Notes: generated by a model not told the origin, from the sequence alone. 64,000 nucleotides of DNA from Limanda limanda (GCF_963576545.1 NC_083638.1:25010090-25074089); one strand, 5' to 3'. Positions 11,801-25,121 are shown, counted from the stretch's first letter. Translations and numbers: made by a program.

Positions 11801-14800
11801 TGCCATCTTTTCAATGACGTCATCTTTATCAAGTTCCACAAGAATCTCCTTCTCTGTTGCCACAACCAAAACAGTAAAAATATGATATTTCCCAAAGGCT
11901 TTTATTTGAATTCTACATCAGATTGTCCTGATATTGTCAGTGAGACCCTGAGGAGGTGAACTGTTCAATTAATTTTGTGTATTTTAGTTAATTAATTTGT
12001 TACCTCATTAATTCATTCCTGAATTCCCAGACTGAACAAATGTGACGACCCATTTACATGAAGGTCAGTTGTATTCACTCTGAAGCGCTCATAACTAAAT
12101 GCTGAGAAACAATGTGCGCCGTGAAATCAGTGGGGGCTAGTTCAGGGTGTCAGGAGCTGGGTGCTCTATTTAAAGACAGTTAGTTGTGTTAGTTATGAAA
12201 AACCAAATGACTCTTGGAGAAGACTGAGGAAACAAAACATGCGTCTCATTAAATAAACATTACACATCAACAGTTTAACTCCAGTGGTATCTATCTTTAC
12301 TCATTAGTTCAGTTTTTAAAAACATTTTCTGTCTTTTTTGTTAAGTAGGGGATGTTTTGGTTGTCAGCATTACCTTTATTTTCCCTGATCTTTCCTGCAG
12401 ACTCTGTTGCTTGGAGGATTTCCATGACTCAGCATGGTTCCCATTTCGGAGTGATACCACTGCTTTTTCACCGAAAACTGAATTAGGCTGTGCCTGCAGA
12501 GAAAAGGGAAGAAAAACAAAGCTACAATGAACACTCTATGTGTGCCCTCTCTGCACATTACTATCATCATCAACATTTTTATGAATAATTTGTATGTTCC
12601 TACTAACCAGTATCATTTAACATCAGTAACATGCAATTGACTTGGAGGGACACATCTCCCCCAAGGAAACGTGTTGCCCACATTGACCATTTACACTAAT
12701 CTTCATAAAAACTAATGTGAATGGAAACAATAAACAAGGATTTTATTGTTTCTCCCACTGTGTCACAGGGTTTACCCACCACAAACAGAACAGCTATTGA
12801 ACAAAATTCTGAGTATTTTCAGAACTTTCCACATGTGGTGTTATAAGCAGTCACTTGTACTTCTGCTTTATTTTCCAAACATTTCAAAACTTCCGAGCCT
12901 TAAATTATAACACTGCTCAAAATATTTTTATATGAAATGTATAAAAGGAGACAGATTTGTCTCAGGCCGTCGCCTCCTATTTCCGAGAACAGCCAACTTC
13001 CCCGTTCCCTCATACAGAAACCACTTATGTTGCTATTTAAAATGAGTCACATTAAATGAGAGGGAAATAGCCTGCTGTCTTCTGGCCGCTGCAAGGAGAT
13101 GTCTGCTCTGTGTCTATGATTGAAGCATGCAAAAGTAATAAAGTGTGATGAATTTCCATGGCTATCAATCACCTCCTGCAGTCTGACAGACACTGTCACT
13201 GAAAAACACTTTGTTAGGTTTGTTCAATGAGGAAATTAAAATGCAAATTTTGCATTAAGCACAGCAACTTTCTACACATGTAATGTCTGACCAATACAAA
13301 ATAAATCTTAATAAAGTTACAACCCTAGTATGTATTGCTCAGCGTAGCCTATCCACCCAGTGTGTTTAAACACTGACCCTCTCTGTCTCTGTCCCGGTCT
13401 ATTGTAGCCTCTGTCTATAAACGGAGTGCTCAGCTCTCCTGTGGACACTGAAATGGCTCAAGCAGCTGCTTCACCTGGCACTAAAAATAGACTCTAGAAG
13501 AGGAGCTGAGTCGTGGATTCAAATCTTCTCCCGCACTCCTGTTACAAAAAACAGGAGGGAGGACGAGGCCGTCCCAGCTCCAACTACCGGAGAACAAGAC
13601 TTCACAAAGAAGCCATGTGTTTGACAAGCATCTCATTCTGATGCATGTTAAACAGACTCATTCAATACTTATTCATGGAAATGGAAATTATTGAATCTAA
13701 CTGTCCTCTTATAAAATGTGACAGACCCTTCTGTCCTGACATAGCTCTGCTCAAAGTTCCGTTGGATTGACCTGAAAAACATCATTATTTAAATTCTACT
13801 AAATGTTAATCTGCCCGATATCAGGAAATGTTATTTAGTTTGAACCTAAAAGTCCTTGTGACTATTTGATGTTGTGCCCTGTGTCTATAGACTCAGGAGA
13901 GAGGGGGGGGGTCATTTTGCCCATCCTCTGAGCAATGTCTGAGCACTGGACACGTCCTGCCTGCATGATATCGAAGGATGGCGTGGAAACCCTTGACCTG
14001 TGCATAAAAGCTGGCATCTTAGTAACTCTGTTTGTGTTCAAACCTATTCTCTGTAAATTGTTTCTCTACCATTAATTAAATACTTTGATATCATTGAATT
14101 GATCACTCAGTCTGTTGGTTTATTTCCTCACCGGGGAATCAAATACAAATTCCCACCACACTAATAATAAAGAAAAACATGAGCAGCTGTTTCCACCTAC
14201 TACACATTAGACAAATATCTCAGAGCTTAGGCTGTTCAATGAATTCCATCCATGTAATTTATGGTGTTTATAGTTTGAGTTGACTTGTAAAATATGACTG
14301 ATTGCTTTTTACTGAGAGCTGGATGAGAAGGTTGAAGCTACTCACATGATTGTATGGTTAGTGTGTACAGAGCCAACAGTTGGTCAACATATAGACTGGC
14401 ATTTGGGGGTGGGGTTGGGGGTGGGGGGTTGGGGAGTTGTAGAAACAAAAACACCTTTTCCTTGAATGAGTCTTTTACTGAGAGACTGCAAGCTCAACTT
14501 TGTTTGACAAAGAACAGATCTAATATTCATGAATGAACTATGGAAAATGTCCAAAACATTGGATCCAGACTTTTTCCAGAGTTTGTCTTTCATGCAGCAG
14601 GACAATAATCTGAGTCAGACAAGTTTACTATAACAGTAAAATGTACAGAACATTCAGATGAGGGAAATCTAACGCTAAATAAATCAAATGTTCTTATTTC
14701 ATGTGTTTGTTTAACAAGCAGTCATTGAGTATATTTACCAATATGTCGAACTAGGCCAATTAAAGGAGAATGTGTAGCCTATATGTTGATTGCACAGACG

Positions 14801-17800
14801 GTCATCTGAAGCTTCAGTCAGCAAAACACTGACAGCACTGAGAGAAGTATGCAACCCAAACACGGAGGGAGTGTGTGTTATGCAAAGCAATGAAATATTT
14901 GAAAATCTTGTTCTGACAGGTCTGTGAGCTGCGATACTACTTTGGACAGCAGTGAACAGATTCTCCTCAAACACAACATTACAGCTGGAGCACTTACAGG
15001 AGTATTAGAATTCAGGTCCGAGTCTGGAGTGGGATCTTCATGGCTGTCTCGGTCTGGAAACATCTTCTCCAGGACCAGGAACGCCAACAGGCCGACGATT
15101 ACCCACCAGCCCTGGGTCTTGTAGTGTTTGTGTTTACTACCTGTAGAGTAGCAGATGTTCACAAGACTGAGTGAACAAATACAGCAAGTGACAAGTGAAC
15201 TACGGCATTATACCAGCATTAAATATGTGAGTGATAGTGCTACAAATAACACTGTCTCTAATAACTAGAACCAAGTTAAAGATTATATAACCAAAACTTC
15301 TGTTTCACACTAGTTTATCACATAATATAAGAAAAACATAATCCGTTTACAAACAGTATGATTTTTATTGGATGAAAAGTAATGTATGATTGATATTACA
15401 CAGCAAACACTCTCCTTAAAAGAGCTTTATGAAATTCCGTGTTTTCTTTGGAAAAGCTGGAAGGCAAAGCGAGGTGGCAGTAATGGTATAACAGCAAACA
15501 ACCATTCTGGTTTACTTCTGAGTGGGAAGAGTGAGTCAAAGAAACAACACACACTTCAGCTACAAAAGGTGGGGATGGCCTTGGTGCAAAGGAGACCAAC
15601 CTGAAGAGCCAGAGAGCGCCCACGCCTCAGGAAGAAGGTGAAGAAAAACATCGCCAAGGAGACCACCAATTGCAAAGCTCAACAGCTGCTTGAGCTTCTG
15701 GCATCCAGCTGAGAAAACACAAAGGAAGAGTAAATAAACAAGGTAACAGTGTACCGGGATTAATAGAAGAAAGCTGCATTGATTTAATGTGAAGTTTCTT
15801 TCTTGCGATCACAACCACTCTTAAGAATTACAGCTCTTAAAGTTTCTTGAAAAAAAACAGAAACATAATGATTGATAATTTCTTTACAAAAAACCTGGAT
15901 TGAAACATAAGCACTAAAATGTCTTTAAACTGGGAAACTAGCATACACAGTGCTTGGTCACGTATCCCACAGACTTTGATATTCTTGACGAGTTCCCCTG
16001 GTATTGCCTAACCTCGGGTTAGGAGTGCACATGAAAGCCGGAGGCCAAAAATAAATCTAAAATGCCACGTTCTTGGGTGGGGCCACTGGAGAGGCCTCAG
16101 GATGACCTACAGTAACTGATCCCTGGGGGCTGAAGCTCAGAAGGTGAGAAGATGAATGAGTGTATGTACCAACTATTGGAGGAATTGAAATTGTTTTCAC
16201 AAAAATATAGAGAATTTCTGCTATGCTCTTGAATTAACATGTATGGTGCTTACATAACGTTTTCTAAATAGGACAATTTAAAGTAAAGTAAATGGATGTT
16301 TTAAAGGATCTCTGGGCAGTCTGCTTTCTTTAGAGTCATTCACACTTTGAGGCAAGTCATGCTTCATTCAGAAAAACATGCAATGAAGTTCATGAAGTCA
16401 AAACTGTAAATCTGTCAACCACCCATTTAAAGTTGTGCACAATCTAACATTGTGAACCAAGAAGATGGTGCAGCTGGCTCTGTATCTGGCTGACAAAGAC
16501 CCGGCAGTTCTATTGTAGGGACCCCTGGTTTGTTTTCTCTGGTTCAGGGGGAATGGAGAGCTGGGATTTACTACCGAGCCAGTAAAGAGCTGGAGTTTTT
16601 ATATACAGCTGTGAGAAATTCGAGAGTTGTGGATGCCAGAGCAGACGGATTTGCCTGTGTGGAGTTCCTATTAAACAGCATTGTGGTAAACTGTGTTGGG
16701 TTAATGAGGCGAGATGATTCCCTTTTTTTTTACTTCACTAATCTAGCTGTTTGACATTTACATTGTCTGATTTGTGTTCATGTTGATGTCTCTGTCTTAA
16801 AAATACCCTCAATCCACATATTTATTCATACCAAATAAAATATTTATACTAAATAAGGATAGTCATAATAAAACCCTGAGTTGCTCTTTAAAAAAAAGCC
16901 CCTAGTGAAAAATATAGCAGTTTGTTTACTAGTACTTTCCATAGAAGAGGTAGTGTTGCCTTGGAGTGTGAGGCCGGGCTTTACCTCAACAAGCACGCCT
17001 CTCTATCCCTCTCATTAAACTGACACCACTGCCACAGACACAGTTGTGAATGAGCCTCTAACTTTGTCTGTGAGTGATAATTTTTTAAGTAACTGCAGCT
17101 GAAATCACAGCTCAGCCGTAGCCTTTTACTTGTGTGTTGAGTGACAGTGTGGTTGTAAAATCTTGATGTCTGCAGTGCACAAAGTTGCAACTGCCTGGAA
17201 GGGACTTCTGGGTAACATAAATGTTTTGATGGGACACATCTCAGTCGCCATTTCATACGTATTCTAGTGTCTGACAACAATAACACAAAAACATTTACAT
17301 GCGAACTACTGTATTGGGAACAGTATTCAAATATTGTGTTTGAGCACAGAGAGTTGGAGAGAAGTAACCAGGTGACACTAGAAATAATGCAAATAAATAT
17401 TAAAATTGATGAAGTAGTTTCTTTTGAGGGCTCATGCATCGGTCAGTGAGGTTTATGTTTTGGGACTTTGTTAAGATACACATGTGCTCCGTTGTTCCTT
17501 TGCATGCTTCCTTCTAAGGTGGTTGAATACATTTGTTATATTAATCCTGCAAGTGCCGAGCTAACTCTGCTTTGAGAAATATCTGAAGGTGCAAAGCCAA
17601 GTGGATTATCGTTCCCAGCTCCTCATCTGCTCACGTGGACATGTTTTTCAAATATGTCACATTTGAAAAAAACTGTTTTTATGATATATGATGTGATTTG
17701 TCAAATCAGCACAGCTATGTAGCAAGTGTGAGTTTGTGATCATAGTGTGGAGGATCCATTTTAATAGAGTTTAACAACAGTAAATGGGACATTAAACATC

Positions 17801-18261
17801 TACAATTTGCCTGAAAGTAGATTATATTTTCAAAATGAAGCAATATTTAAAATCATCGTCTGCTCAGGCGCCTACAGTAGAGTACTGTGCATTCAAAGGC
17901 ACAGTGTATAGGTTACATATCACCATCTCTTACCTTCAGTTTTGAGGGCTGCTCCAGCCTCGATGGGAATGACAAGCAGGGGGAGAATCCCGCTGAGGCC
18001 TACAGCAACAGAGCCCACCAGGGACAGGAGCCAAACATGAGCCTGTTCACTGGCTATGAAGGCTGCTACCGCCTGGAGGCCTGGGAGGTCATCTGTCAAG
18101 CTGTGGCCGGGTCCCGCAGCAGTGGCGGTTGCATGAGCCATTGTGGTTTGTGCCATATTCTGTCTGCTTGACGCCCCAGAGGAGGTCAGCATTAGCAGAG
18201 TAACCGGGATCAACAGAGCAGCTACAGCCCAGTGGGGCCTTCGACAGCTTCCACCTTCCAT
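8764..18261 (-). CDS. slc39a13: Zinc transporter ZIP13, complete coding span
   Basis: Multi-pass zinc transporter of the LIV-1/ZIP family, known to move zinc from Golgi or ER stores to the cytosol and needed for BMP/TGF-beta signalling in connective tissue. I joined nine coding exons in frame, in transcript order: 18261-17934, 15708-15601, 15140-14998, 12493-12374, 11135-11046, 9992-9942, 9763-9631, 9528-9429, 8839-8764. The total is 1149 nt, 382 residues, close to the human protein (371). The product starts with a hydrophobic signal segment (AVAALLIPVTLLML). It carries LPLLVIPIEAG, LKQLLSFAIGGLLGDVFLHL, the metal-site motif NCIDNFTHG (about residues 243-251) and HEIPHE (about 275-280), then SGGFLYIALVNVMPDLLQE, and ends LSAIVD. 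All acceptors end in AG and all donors begin with GT. The gene is head to head with spi1. Confidence 0.93.
9429..9528 (-). CDS. slc39a13: slc39a13 exon, SGGFLYIALVNVMPD segment
   Basis: Acceptor TTTCTAG, donor GTACGT. Codes ATAWILPFTSGGFLYIALVN and the start of the last loop; very close to the human sequence. Confidence 0.9.
9631..9763 (-). CDS. slc39a13: slc39a13 exon, VGDFAILLRAGF segment
   Basis: Acceptor ATCTGCAG, donor GTAAGA. Codes VGDFAILLRAGFDRWSAARM, a helix, and LCTQSPKGT. Confidence 0.92.
9942..9992 (-). CDS. slc39a13: slc39a13 exon with the HEIPHE metal motif
   Basis: A 51-nt exon, 17 codons, acceptor TTGCAG and donor GTGAGA. Codes VGCLTTFAILLHEIPHE, the zinc-binding helix of LIV-1 ZIP proteins. 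Confidence 0.93.
10783..11040 (+). repeat. SINE/L2-like repeat fragment in an slc39a13 intron
   Basis: Contains GGAGGCTATGATTTCACTC, GTTTGTTGTTGTTTG, CCCATGAAACTTGGTGGAAG and GACATTTCCCAAGAATATATGG. Shares blocks with the copies at 4568 and 56262. Confidence 0.5.
11046..11135 (-). CDS. slc39a13: slc39a13 exon with the DNFTHG metal motif
   Basis: A 90-nt exon, acceptor GTCACAG and donor GTAAGA. Codes SGYLNLLANCIDNFTHGLAV, the first zinc-binding helix. Human has Thr where this fish has Cys. Confidence 0.93.
12374..12493 (-). CDS. slc39a13: slc39a13 exon, variable cytosolic loop
   Basis: A 120-nt exon, 40 codons, acceptor CTCTGCAG and donor GTAATG, both ends phase 0. Codes a polar loop (RNGNHAESWKSSKQQSLQER) ending GKIK, which joins TSGYLNLL of the next exon exactly as in human (SIK-VSGYLNLL). 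Confidence 0.85.
13680..13902. repeat. Dispersed repeat, copy 1 of a 220-bp pair
   Basis: Nearly the same as 20632-20858 over about 220 bp, same strand; both end at ATAGACTCAGGAGAG. The second copy lies within a TIR-bounded element. No coding capacity. Confidence 0.8.
14998..15140 (-). CDS. slc39a13: slc39a13 exon, third membrane segment
   Basis: Acceptor CTCTACAG, donor GTAAGT. Codes TQGWWVIVGLLAFLVLEKMF followed by an acidic loop (PDRDSHEDPTPDSD). Human equivalent: LGLWVIAGILTFLALEKMF. Confidence 0.92.
15601..15708 (-). CDS. slc39a13: slc39a13 exon, second membrane segment
   Basis: A 108-nt exon, acceptor TTCTCAG. Codes QKLKQLLSFAIGGLLGDVFL and HLLPEAWA. The donor GTTGGT is non-consensus, but both reading frame and homology require it. 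Confidence 0.9.
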
Positions 18262-18299
18262 CCGTCCCACGGTCCGAAGAGCACTTGCAACCAGTAAAG
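17934..18299 (-). CDS. slc39a13: slc39a13 first coding exon
   Basis: Acceptor CTCTTGCAG at 18301-18300, then about 38 nt of 5' UTR. The first ATG of the exon is at 18261-18259 (an in-frame GTG at 18270 is not a start). Codes the signal segment and the first membrane helix (GSVAVGLSGILPLLVIPIEA). Donor GTAAGA. Confidence 0.88.
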
Positions 18300-20019
18300 C
18301 TGCAAGAGAAGTAAACAGTCAGAAGGACAGGCCTCTCTTTTACCTTTATAAACAAGGAATGATATTGTTAATAGCATTAGGGAAGTACTACAAGTAATGA
18401 TCATTTTGAATGATTAACCAGGTCTGCTATTTGGTCAATTAAATGTCAGGAAATTCCAGTCGCAATTTCTTAAAGTCCATGGTGTAATTTATCCTGAATG
18501 ACATCATTAGATTTATACTGATAATTAAATGTACAAGTAAGATAAGAACTTGCATTTTCTAGTTTAGTTTTGGGCCCCTCCAAAGGGTCACAGGTTCAAT
18601 TTAGGGTGTCTGAGTCAGTTGCTTGAGTCATTTTCCAGAACCTTTCCAGCCGGCCCTCTAGTTAAATGTCCAAATGTCTGGAGAATTCTCAGCATGCAAG
18701 ATGAGACACAGAAGAGGATGTCGACTTGGAAAGACTCAGAGATTCCAGAGCTTCTGGTGAAATGAGATAAACATTTCATTTTGTAGAGGAGTTTATTACT
18801 TTCCAGCTGCTTTCAGACAGGCACTAAAGTCCCAATGTTTTCCTAAAACTTTCCAAAAAAGAATTTCCACAAATGTCCAAGTCAGCTGCTCCTGACATTT
18901 TCCGGAACTTTTTCTGCCAGTCACCTTTTCAGATTTCCAGAAAATAAGCCCATATGAGAAATTCACTCTGAGAAAGTGGGTGTATTGATGGTCTCTCTAA
19001 TATCTTGGGGATGAAAAATACGAGCAAAACAAGTAGAGGACGCATTATAAGATAGATGAGATTCGAGTGCTTTTGGAGCGATTCCCAATTTCCACAGCAG
19101 GTTTTTCTCCTCCTCTGTCCCAGTTTTAACCAGGGGGGGGGGTCACCCTCTCCTCTCTTAATGTTCTGAATATCTTCCGGTTGCTGTGAACTGTCTGACC
19201 TGAACAATCTCCTGCTACATTCCTCCTACGTGCACATAACACAAACTCTGGAAAGACTCTGCACATCTTTCGGAGTTCATTTCTGAAAAGGGGCCACAGG
19301 ACAGACTGCGATCTTCCTGAAGAGTCACAAGCCAAAAAAAGGCTGGAAATCACATATCAAACCTTAAATCTACAATGTGGTATAATTTCTAATTTGCTCT
19401 TACGATTTGTAAAATAATCCATCTATTGGATACACTGAGTAAAAAGCACAGCATTTATTCCTGACATGTAAGTGGTAGAATTGAAAGGAAATATTTGAGT
19501 ACTTGAGAAAATGTCTGCTTCTGTGTTGCAGCTCATGAACTGTGAGAAGTGAGAGTAAAAGATTCAACTGGTTATTGACTCCTAACTTCAGCAGAACTCT
19601 TTCAGCATGTTGTTGTTGTTGTTGTTGTTTGCAGGTTTGTTAAATCCCTGGTCCTCATCTTCCTGTGAGGCTCGATGAGCAGGACGGACACACTTCAGAG
19701 TTGTGATGTTAAAAATACAGAAACACATTATAACGCAACGGTGTGAACACGAACAAACAACGAGGTTCATCCACGTCACGGAGCTTTTAAGGAACAAGCT
19801 CCTGAAGCTGGCCAAAGTCTCGTTGTCAGTGAACTAAAGTTAGCATGCTAACGCTAGCACACGTTAGCTCGGACACATCTACGCAGTGGTTTGAACCCTG
19901 CAGACTGCGCAGCTACAGCGAGCATCACTTCCACTAAAAGTTGCTGCTCGGGTCGAAAAACATCGAAGCAGCGTCCCACCGCAACCGAGAGTCTGCTGTT
20001 TGTGTTCCCGGTGAAATAC
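18300..20019 (-). other. slc39a13: slc39a13 first intron
   Basis: No coding sequence recognised. A (GTT)n run lies at about 19608-19630. Confidence 0.5.
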
Positions 20020-20255
20020 CTTGTGGATTCGGCTGTCCTCGCACCGGGGTGTCCCTGCCATCCAGGCGGGCTCGATGAGGGCAGGCGGCGGCGCTGGGCT
20101 CCTCCACACTCCGCTGCTCAGGGCTGAGATCACCCGCCGACTGCAGCGCCCACCCCGGCTTCTCCAAACAGCCACGTCCACAGCTCCATCCCGGAGGAAA
20201 GCCCTGGATCAGAGGGGGGAGGAGGAGGAGGAGGACGGATCCGCCCAGACTCACA
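20020..20255 (-). promoter_or_regulatory. slc39a13: Probable non-coding first exon and CpG promoter of slc39a13
   Basis: GC-rich island. On the - strand a good donor (CCACAAG then GTATTT) ends at 20020 and can join the acceptor at 18300. The transcription start is not visible; the upper bound is approximate. Confidence 0.55.
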
Positions 20256-20435
20256 CTTATGGAAGTTTCGGAAGTTTCTGCCCCGAGGACTCAGAAAGTG
20301 AACAAACACACACACACCAAAGAGCTGGATCCGTGTGAAGAGATGCTTCTTAGTGATTGTTTTTTCTTTGCATCTCTTTCAATAAAAGAGAAAAAATGTA
20401 GACTATCAACACTATGAACTTATTGATCCACTTCA

Positions 20436-21074
20436 TTAAAGAGATAGTTCACCCAAAAATGAAAATTCAGAGAAGTGTTTGAGTCCACAAACCGCTTTTG
20501 GAGTTTCAGGGGTGAACAGCGTTTCAGCCAAATCCAATACAATTAAAGTAAATGGTGACTGTTTCTTCAAATGTAAAAGAAAAAAACAGAATAAACATAA
20601 AGCGCCTCCGTACTGCTCCTGTGGTGTCTGTCATGGAAATTATTAATCTAACTGTCCTCTTATAAAAATGTAACAGACCCTTCTGTCCTGACATCGCTAT
20701 GCTCAAAGTTCAGTTGGATTGACCTGAAAAACATCATTATATAAATTCTGCTTAATGTTTGCATCTGCCTGATATCAGGAAATGTTAGTTAGTTTGAACC
20801 TAAACGTCCTTGTGACTATTTGATGTTTTCTGCCCAGTGTCTATAGACTCAGGAGAGATTCAAATTCAAGTTGAAACAAGGTCATATACAGCAAATGTTG
20901 TCTGTGATCCACGTTCATTTGTTGCTCCAGAGGAGGATAACAGGGTAACATATTGGATTGTATTGGATTTGGCTGCAGCACTGCTTACCTCTTACAACCT
21001 CACCCCCCCTCCATTGGCACAGTGGTGAGAAGATAAGTGAATTTTTTCCTTTTTATGGTGAACTATCCCTGTAA
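20436..21074. mobile_element. TIR-bounded non-autonomous DNA transposon
   Basis: Left end TTAAAGAGATAGTTCACCC and right end GGTGAACTATCCCTGTAAAA are inverted copies of each other. This end sequence is a familiar fish MITE signature. The interior contains the 220-bp block shared with 13680-13902 and no transposase frame. Confidence 0.75.
20632..20858. repeat. Dispersed repeat, copy 2 of a 220-bp pair
   Basis: Matches 13680-13902; it lies within the TIR-bounded element at 20436-21074, so it is either part of that element or nested in it. Confidence 0.8.
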
Positions 21075-21169
21075 AAGTTCAGTCTGACAGGGTGAGTGAG
21101 GGGGGTATTCAGCTGCAGTATTCAACTACACCACTAGATGTCACTAAAGTCTACACCCTGAACCTTTAA
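21071..21169. repeat. 3' fragment of MITE family B
   Basis: Ends CACCACTAGATGTCACTAAA then GTCTACACCCTGAACCTTTAA, matching the end of the fuller copy at 23274-23609. Confidence 0.65.
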
Positions 21170-23273
21170 TGTAGTTCATGTATATATTTAATACACAGAC
21201 GCAATCCACATTTTGATCCATGTGTACTGTTGTCATCATATTCTATATTGTTGTCAGACAGGAGTATGTCCCTGTCATGTTACAGATATCAGAATTAACT
21301 CACAGAAGTGTTTTTTCCCGAGATGTTTATACTCTTTAACATACACAAATTGATGCACGGGCCTGTATTTTTGTCAAAGCAATATTTTCCTATTGTGATG
21401 TAATGATGCTCTGAACACTTCATCTCTAGTAGAACACCCAAGGTTCATCTGTAACTTCTCCTACTAAACTGCCTGACCACCAGGTGGTGTATGTGACAGG
21501 AGTTAACTGCTTGATTTACAGTCTCAAGTTTGCCCTGACAGCAGCCCCAAAAAGTTACGTTATTATTTCACCAAAGCAAATTACATGTCAACCCCTGCCG
21601 GAGCATTATCTGCACTTTAAACTGTGTTTAGAGGACATGTATAGTCAATAACTCAGCCATCTTTAGGACTTCTGCTCCATCCTCTTTTTGATTATACTTT
21701 GACTCAGTTGTTAAAGAGATTGAATAATATGGGTCTATATTCTGAGGTATATTTACCATCATAATAATGAATAACATCAATTGGCTTAAATGTTGAAGAA
21801 TGATGACGACCAGCTTTAACACCTGTCAAAAACACGTTGGTGGATTCAAACTGACTGTGCAATCAGGGGCTTAACTCATTTATATTAATACAAGATATAA
21901 TGATATACTTATATAATATAAGTATGACATAAAGTCTAACCACTCTTTAACCGTTCTCAGATTCCTAAAAATAGACTGACCAACTCGGACATGCATTCGC
22001 AGCAGAGTGAGATGTAACGATAACAAAGAAAAACATGATTAATATCAGTAATGAGTCATCTTCATCTGACTTGAGCAATATATAAAAAAGAGGAACTTGG
22101 ATGTTTACAGAACAAAGGCACATACAGTCCTTATAGCCTTATATGGGTAAATGTATGTGTTTGTGTGTGTAGTTTGGGAATGAAGTTATAAAAAAAAGTT
22201 ACATTCAAATGTTATTTAACAGATTCAAACAGCAGATTACATACTTTACTATATACTTTAAAGTTCCTCATGTCATGTCGCGCGTGTGTGTGTGTGTGTG
22301 TGAGCCTGTCTGTGTGCCTTGTGATTCACCTTTGTCTAATAATACCAACAGCCCAGTCTGATAGTTGAACCTTGTGGAGTCCAGAGAAAATGAGGAATCA
22401 GGAATAAGAAGTGAGAGGAGCTGGATGTCCCCTCGCATGCATGTGGAGCCTCCGTTCCATGTCATTGTGAAACACACGACGGCCACTGAAACCTCTGGTG
22501 ACTATCAGCCAGGAAACCTGGTCCCTCTCTGTGGACTGTCCACCCAACGTCGCTTGTGAAACATGGGAAAAAAGGGTTTGAGGGTTTTAGATACAAATTT
22601 ATGCTGAATTGTTTGTGAAGATGCAAAGGCCGTCCAAAATTTCATGTTGAAGGGATGGCTGGTAGCTTACACTGTTTTGAGTCCCACAAGGTAGACTGCA
22701 TACATCATCTATAAGTCTTTCATGTTTTTATCAAATTAAATACAAATTTAGCTCATTGCTTGAATTATTATACAGAAATTATGCATCAGATCATATCACA
22801 TGAAAATCTAAATAAAGTCAAGCTCACTTTGTTTCTTAACTTTTTAGGTCACGAAACAAACAATTACACAAAGCAGATTACATTGACTTCTGACAACTAT
22901 TTTCCATGCGTACATACATCAGACATTTCCAACTGTGCTGGGACTTTGCACCCTCTTTGACCAAATTCAAAAATAAAGGAGCTGTCCTTGATGCTTGATA
23001 TTTGTTGTCTCAGGGGTACCACCACTGATCGGACTGTTCCAAAAATCAGTTTGTCACATTCAAATTGATGCCTCAGTTTAACTGTCACTACATTCTGAAA
23101 GTACAAATAAACAACAATGGCATTCAGTAGAGCATAAACCTCCCCCAAGGCCCAACAGTTCCCTTGTTTAACCACATTTAAACACACTAGATCCAGATTT
23201 TTATTGTTATCTGCCCCAAATTCTGCACACACTCCTAGATATCAGTCCCATAAACATGTCGGGTTTTTTTGCA
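21170..23273. other. Intergenic DNA
   Basis: AT-rich, no recognisable coding sequence. A short (GT)n run at about 22284-22302. Confidence 0.5.
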
Positions 23274-23609
23274 TTAAAAGGTACAGTGTGTAAGATTTAG
23301 GTGAAATGGATCTATTGTTAGAAATTGAGTATAAAATAATCCTAGTGTGTTTTCTTTACCCTAAAACGGGTCCTTTATTTTAAATGCTTTATATTGACAT
23401 CGGGAGCGGGTCCTGTCTACGGAGGCAGCCATGTTTTTTACAGAAGTCCAAACGGGACAAACCAAACACCTTTTGAGTATTTATGATAACTGAAGGCTAC
23501 CACAAGTTCTCTTTCATGTCTAGAAGGGGCGGGTAAGGTTATTGGTATTCAGCTGCAAGATGAAACTTCACCACTAGATGTCACTAAATTCTACACACTG
23601 ATACTTTAA
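23274..23609. mobile_element. MITE family B, full-length copy
   Basis: Left end TTAAAAGGTACAGTGTGTAAG and right end CTACACACTGATACTTTAA are inverted copies. Interior has GCAGCCATGTTTTTTACAG and CACCACTAGATGTCACTAAA, a pattern common in teleost intergenic DNA. Confidence 0.7.
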
Positions 23610-24065
23610 GATTAAAGTTTTCTCGGAGAAAACATTGAAAAATATCCCCAAAGAAGATCCTTCCAGAAGTTTTTGCAAAATCTTGCTTACAAACAAACAA
23701 ACAAACCAAGCAACAAACTATAAAGAGGAAGTTTCTATTAATTTTTGTATTTTTTTAATTTATTTACATTACACTTGTTTTACATTTCTCAACTAATATT
23801 TATTCTTTATAGAAAAAGAAAAAATGAAAGAAAAAAACACTGTTAGGTATGAATTCTTGATGGACATGCAGTGTTGAATCAACAAGGTCACGTTCATACA
23901 ATCAGTGTGATTTTGGAGATTCATTTACAGTCATTTCAGGATTAAATACAGGGTCAGGAGTTCAGTCTTACTTCGACTGAATGAACTCAGCAGCAGTTGC
24001 AGGAGTCCATACTGGATTCACAGCCTGAAAAATGTGCTTTGTTTGTCACCTTCTTGTTTTAATAA

Positions 24066-24115
24066 GGAAGAAGAAGAAGGAGAAGAAGAAGAAGAAGAAG
24101 AAGAAGAAGAAGAAG
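24066..24115 (+). repeat. (GAA)n microsatellite
   Basis: About 50 bp of GAA repeats with one GGA interruption. Confidence 0.9.
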
Positions 24116-24456
24116 CCTCATGGTACCAACCTAAATTGGTAAAATTAAGGAAGTTTTTAGTTCCCCTGCTAATTCAGAGATAAATAGAAAGCCTGAGTTT
24201 TTGAACCACCTTTGGCAATATGCTTCCAGCCGTCTAGCAACTCTGTCGTGGACACATTTACAACTGATCACTGCTGTACTGAACTGAGAGCGACGGTAAG
24301 ACCTGAGACTCGGTCTCTGCCTGAGACTGTGGGCGTTTCCTGACTTTCCTCACAAGAGTACACCGATATGACATAGAGTCTAGGTTTGCAAGGTTGATTT
24401 AGCAGGATTTGCTTTGTATTTTCCAATTTCTAGAGTGTCTGATAATGTGTTTGTTT

Positions 24457-24903
<447 letters not shown>

Positions 24904-25121
24904 TGCAATATACTCTCTGTCTCATGTCTGTTATATTTATCTAGTATCCGTATCTGCAAAACAATGTCCAAATGTCTGTTTGTACTATATTTATCAATTT
25001 GTTCTTTACTTATGTTATTATTTATAATTTTTCAAAACTGATATAGCTTTTATACCCTTTCAGCAAATCATAGTATACATTTTTCCATTTGTGAGCGAGT
25101 GCAATGTAATTTGGATTAAGA

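Noticed and set aside
16981..17439. 152-codon frame on the - strand
   Set aside because: Within an slc39a13 intron; no family resemblance and low-complexity composition.
18262..18270. Upstream start for slc39a13 at 18270
   Set aside because: The codon is GTG, not ATG; the first ATG is at 18261.
18610..18960. Possible repeat shared with 43865-44010 (CCTGCC... and AAATGTCC blocks)
   Set aside because: Similarity by eye is too weak to call a family.
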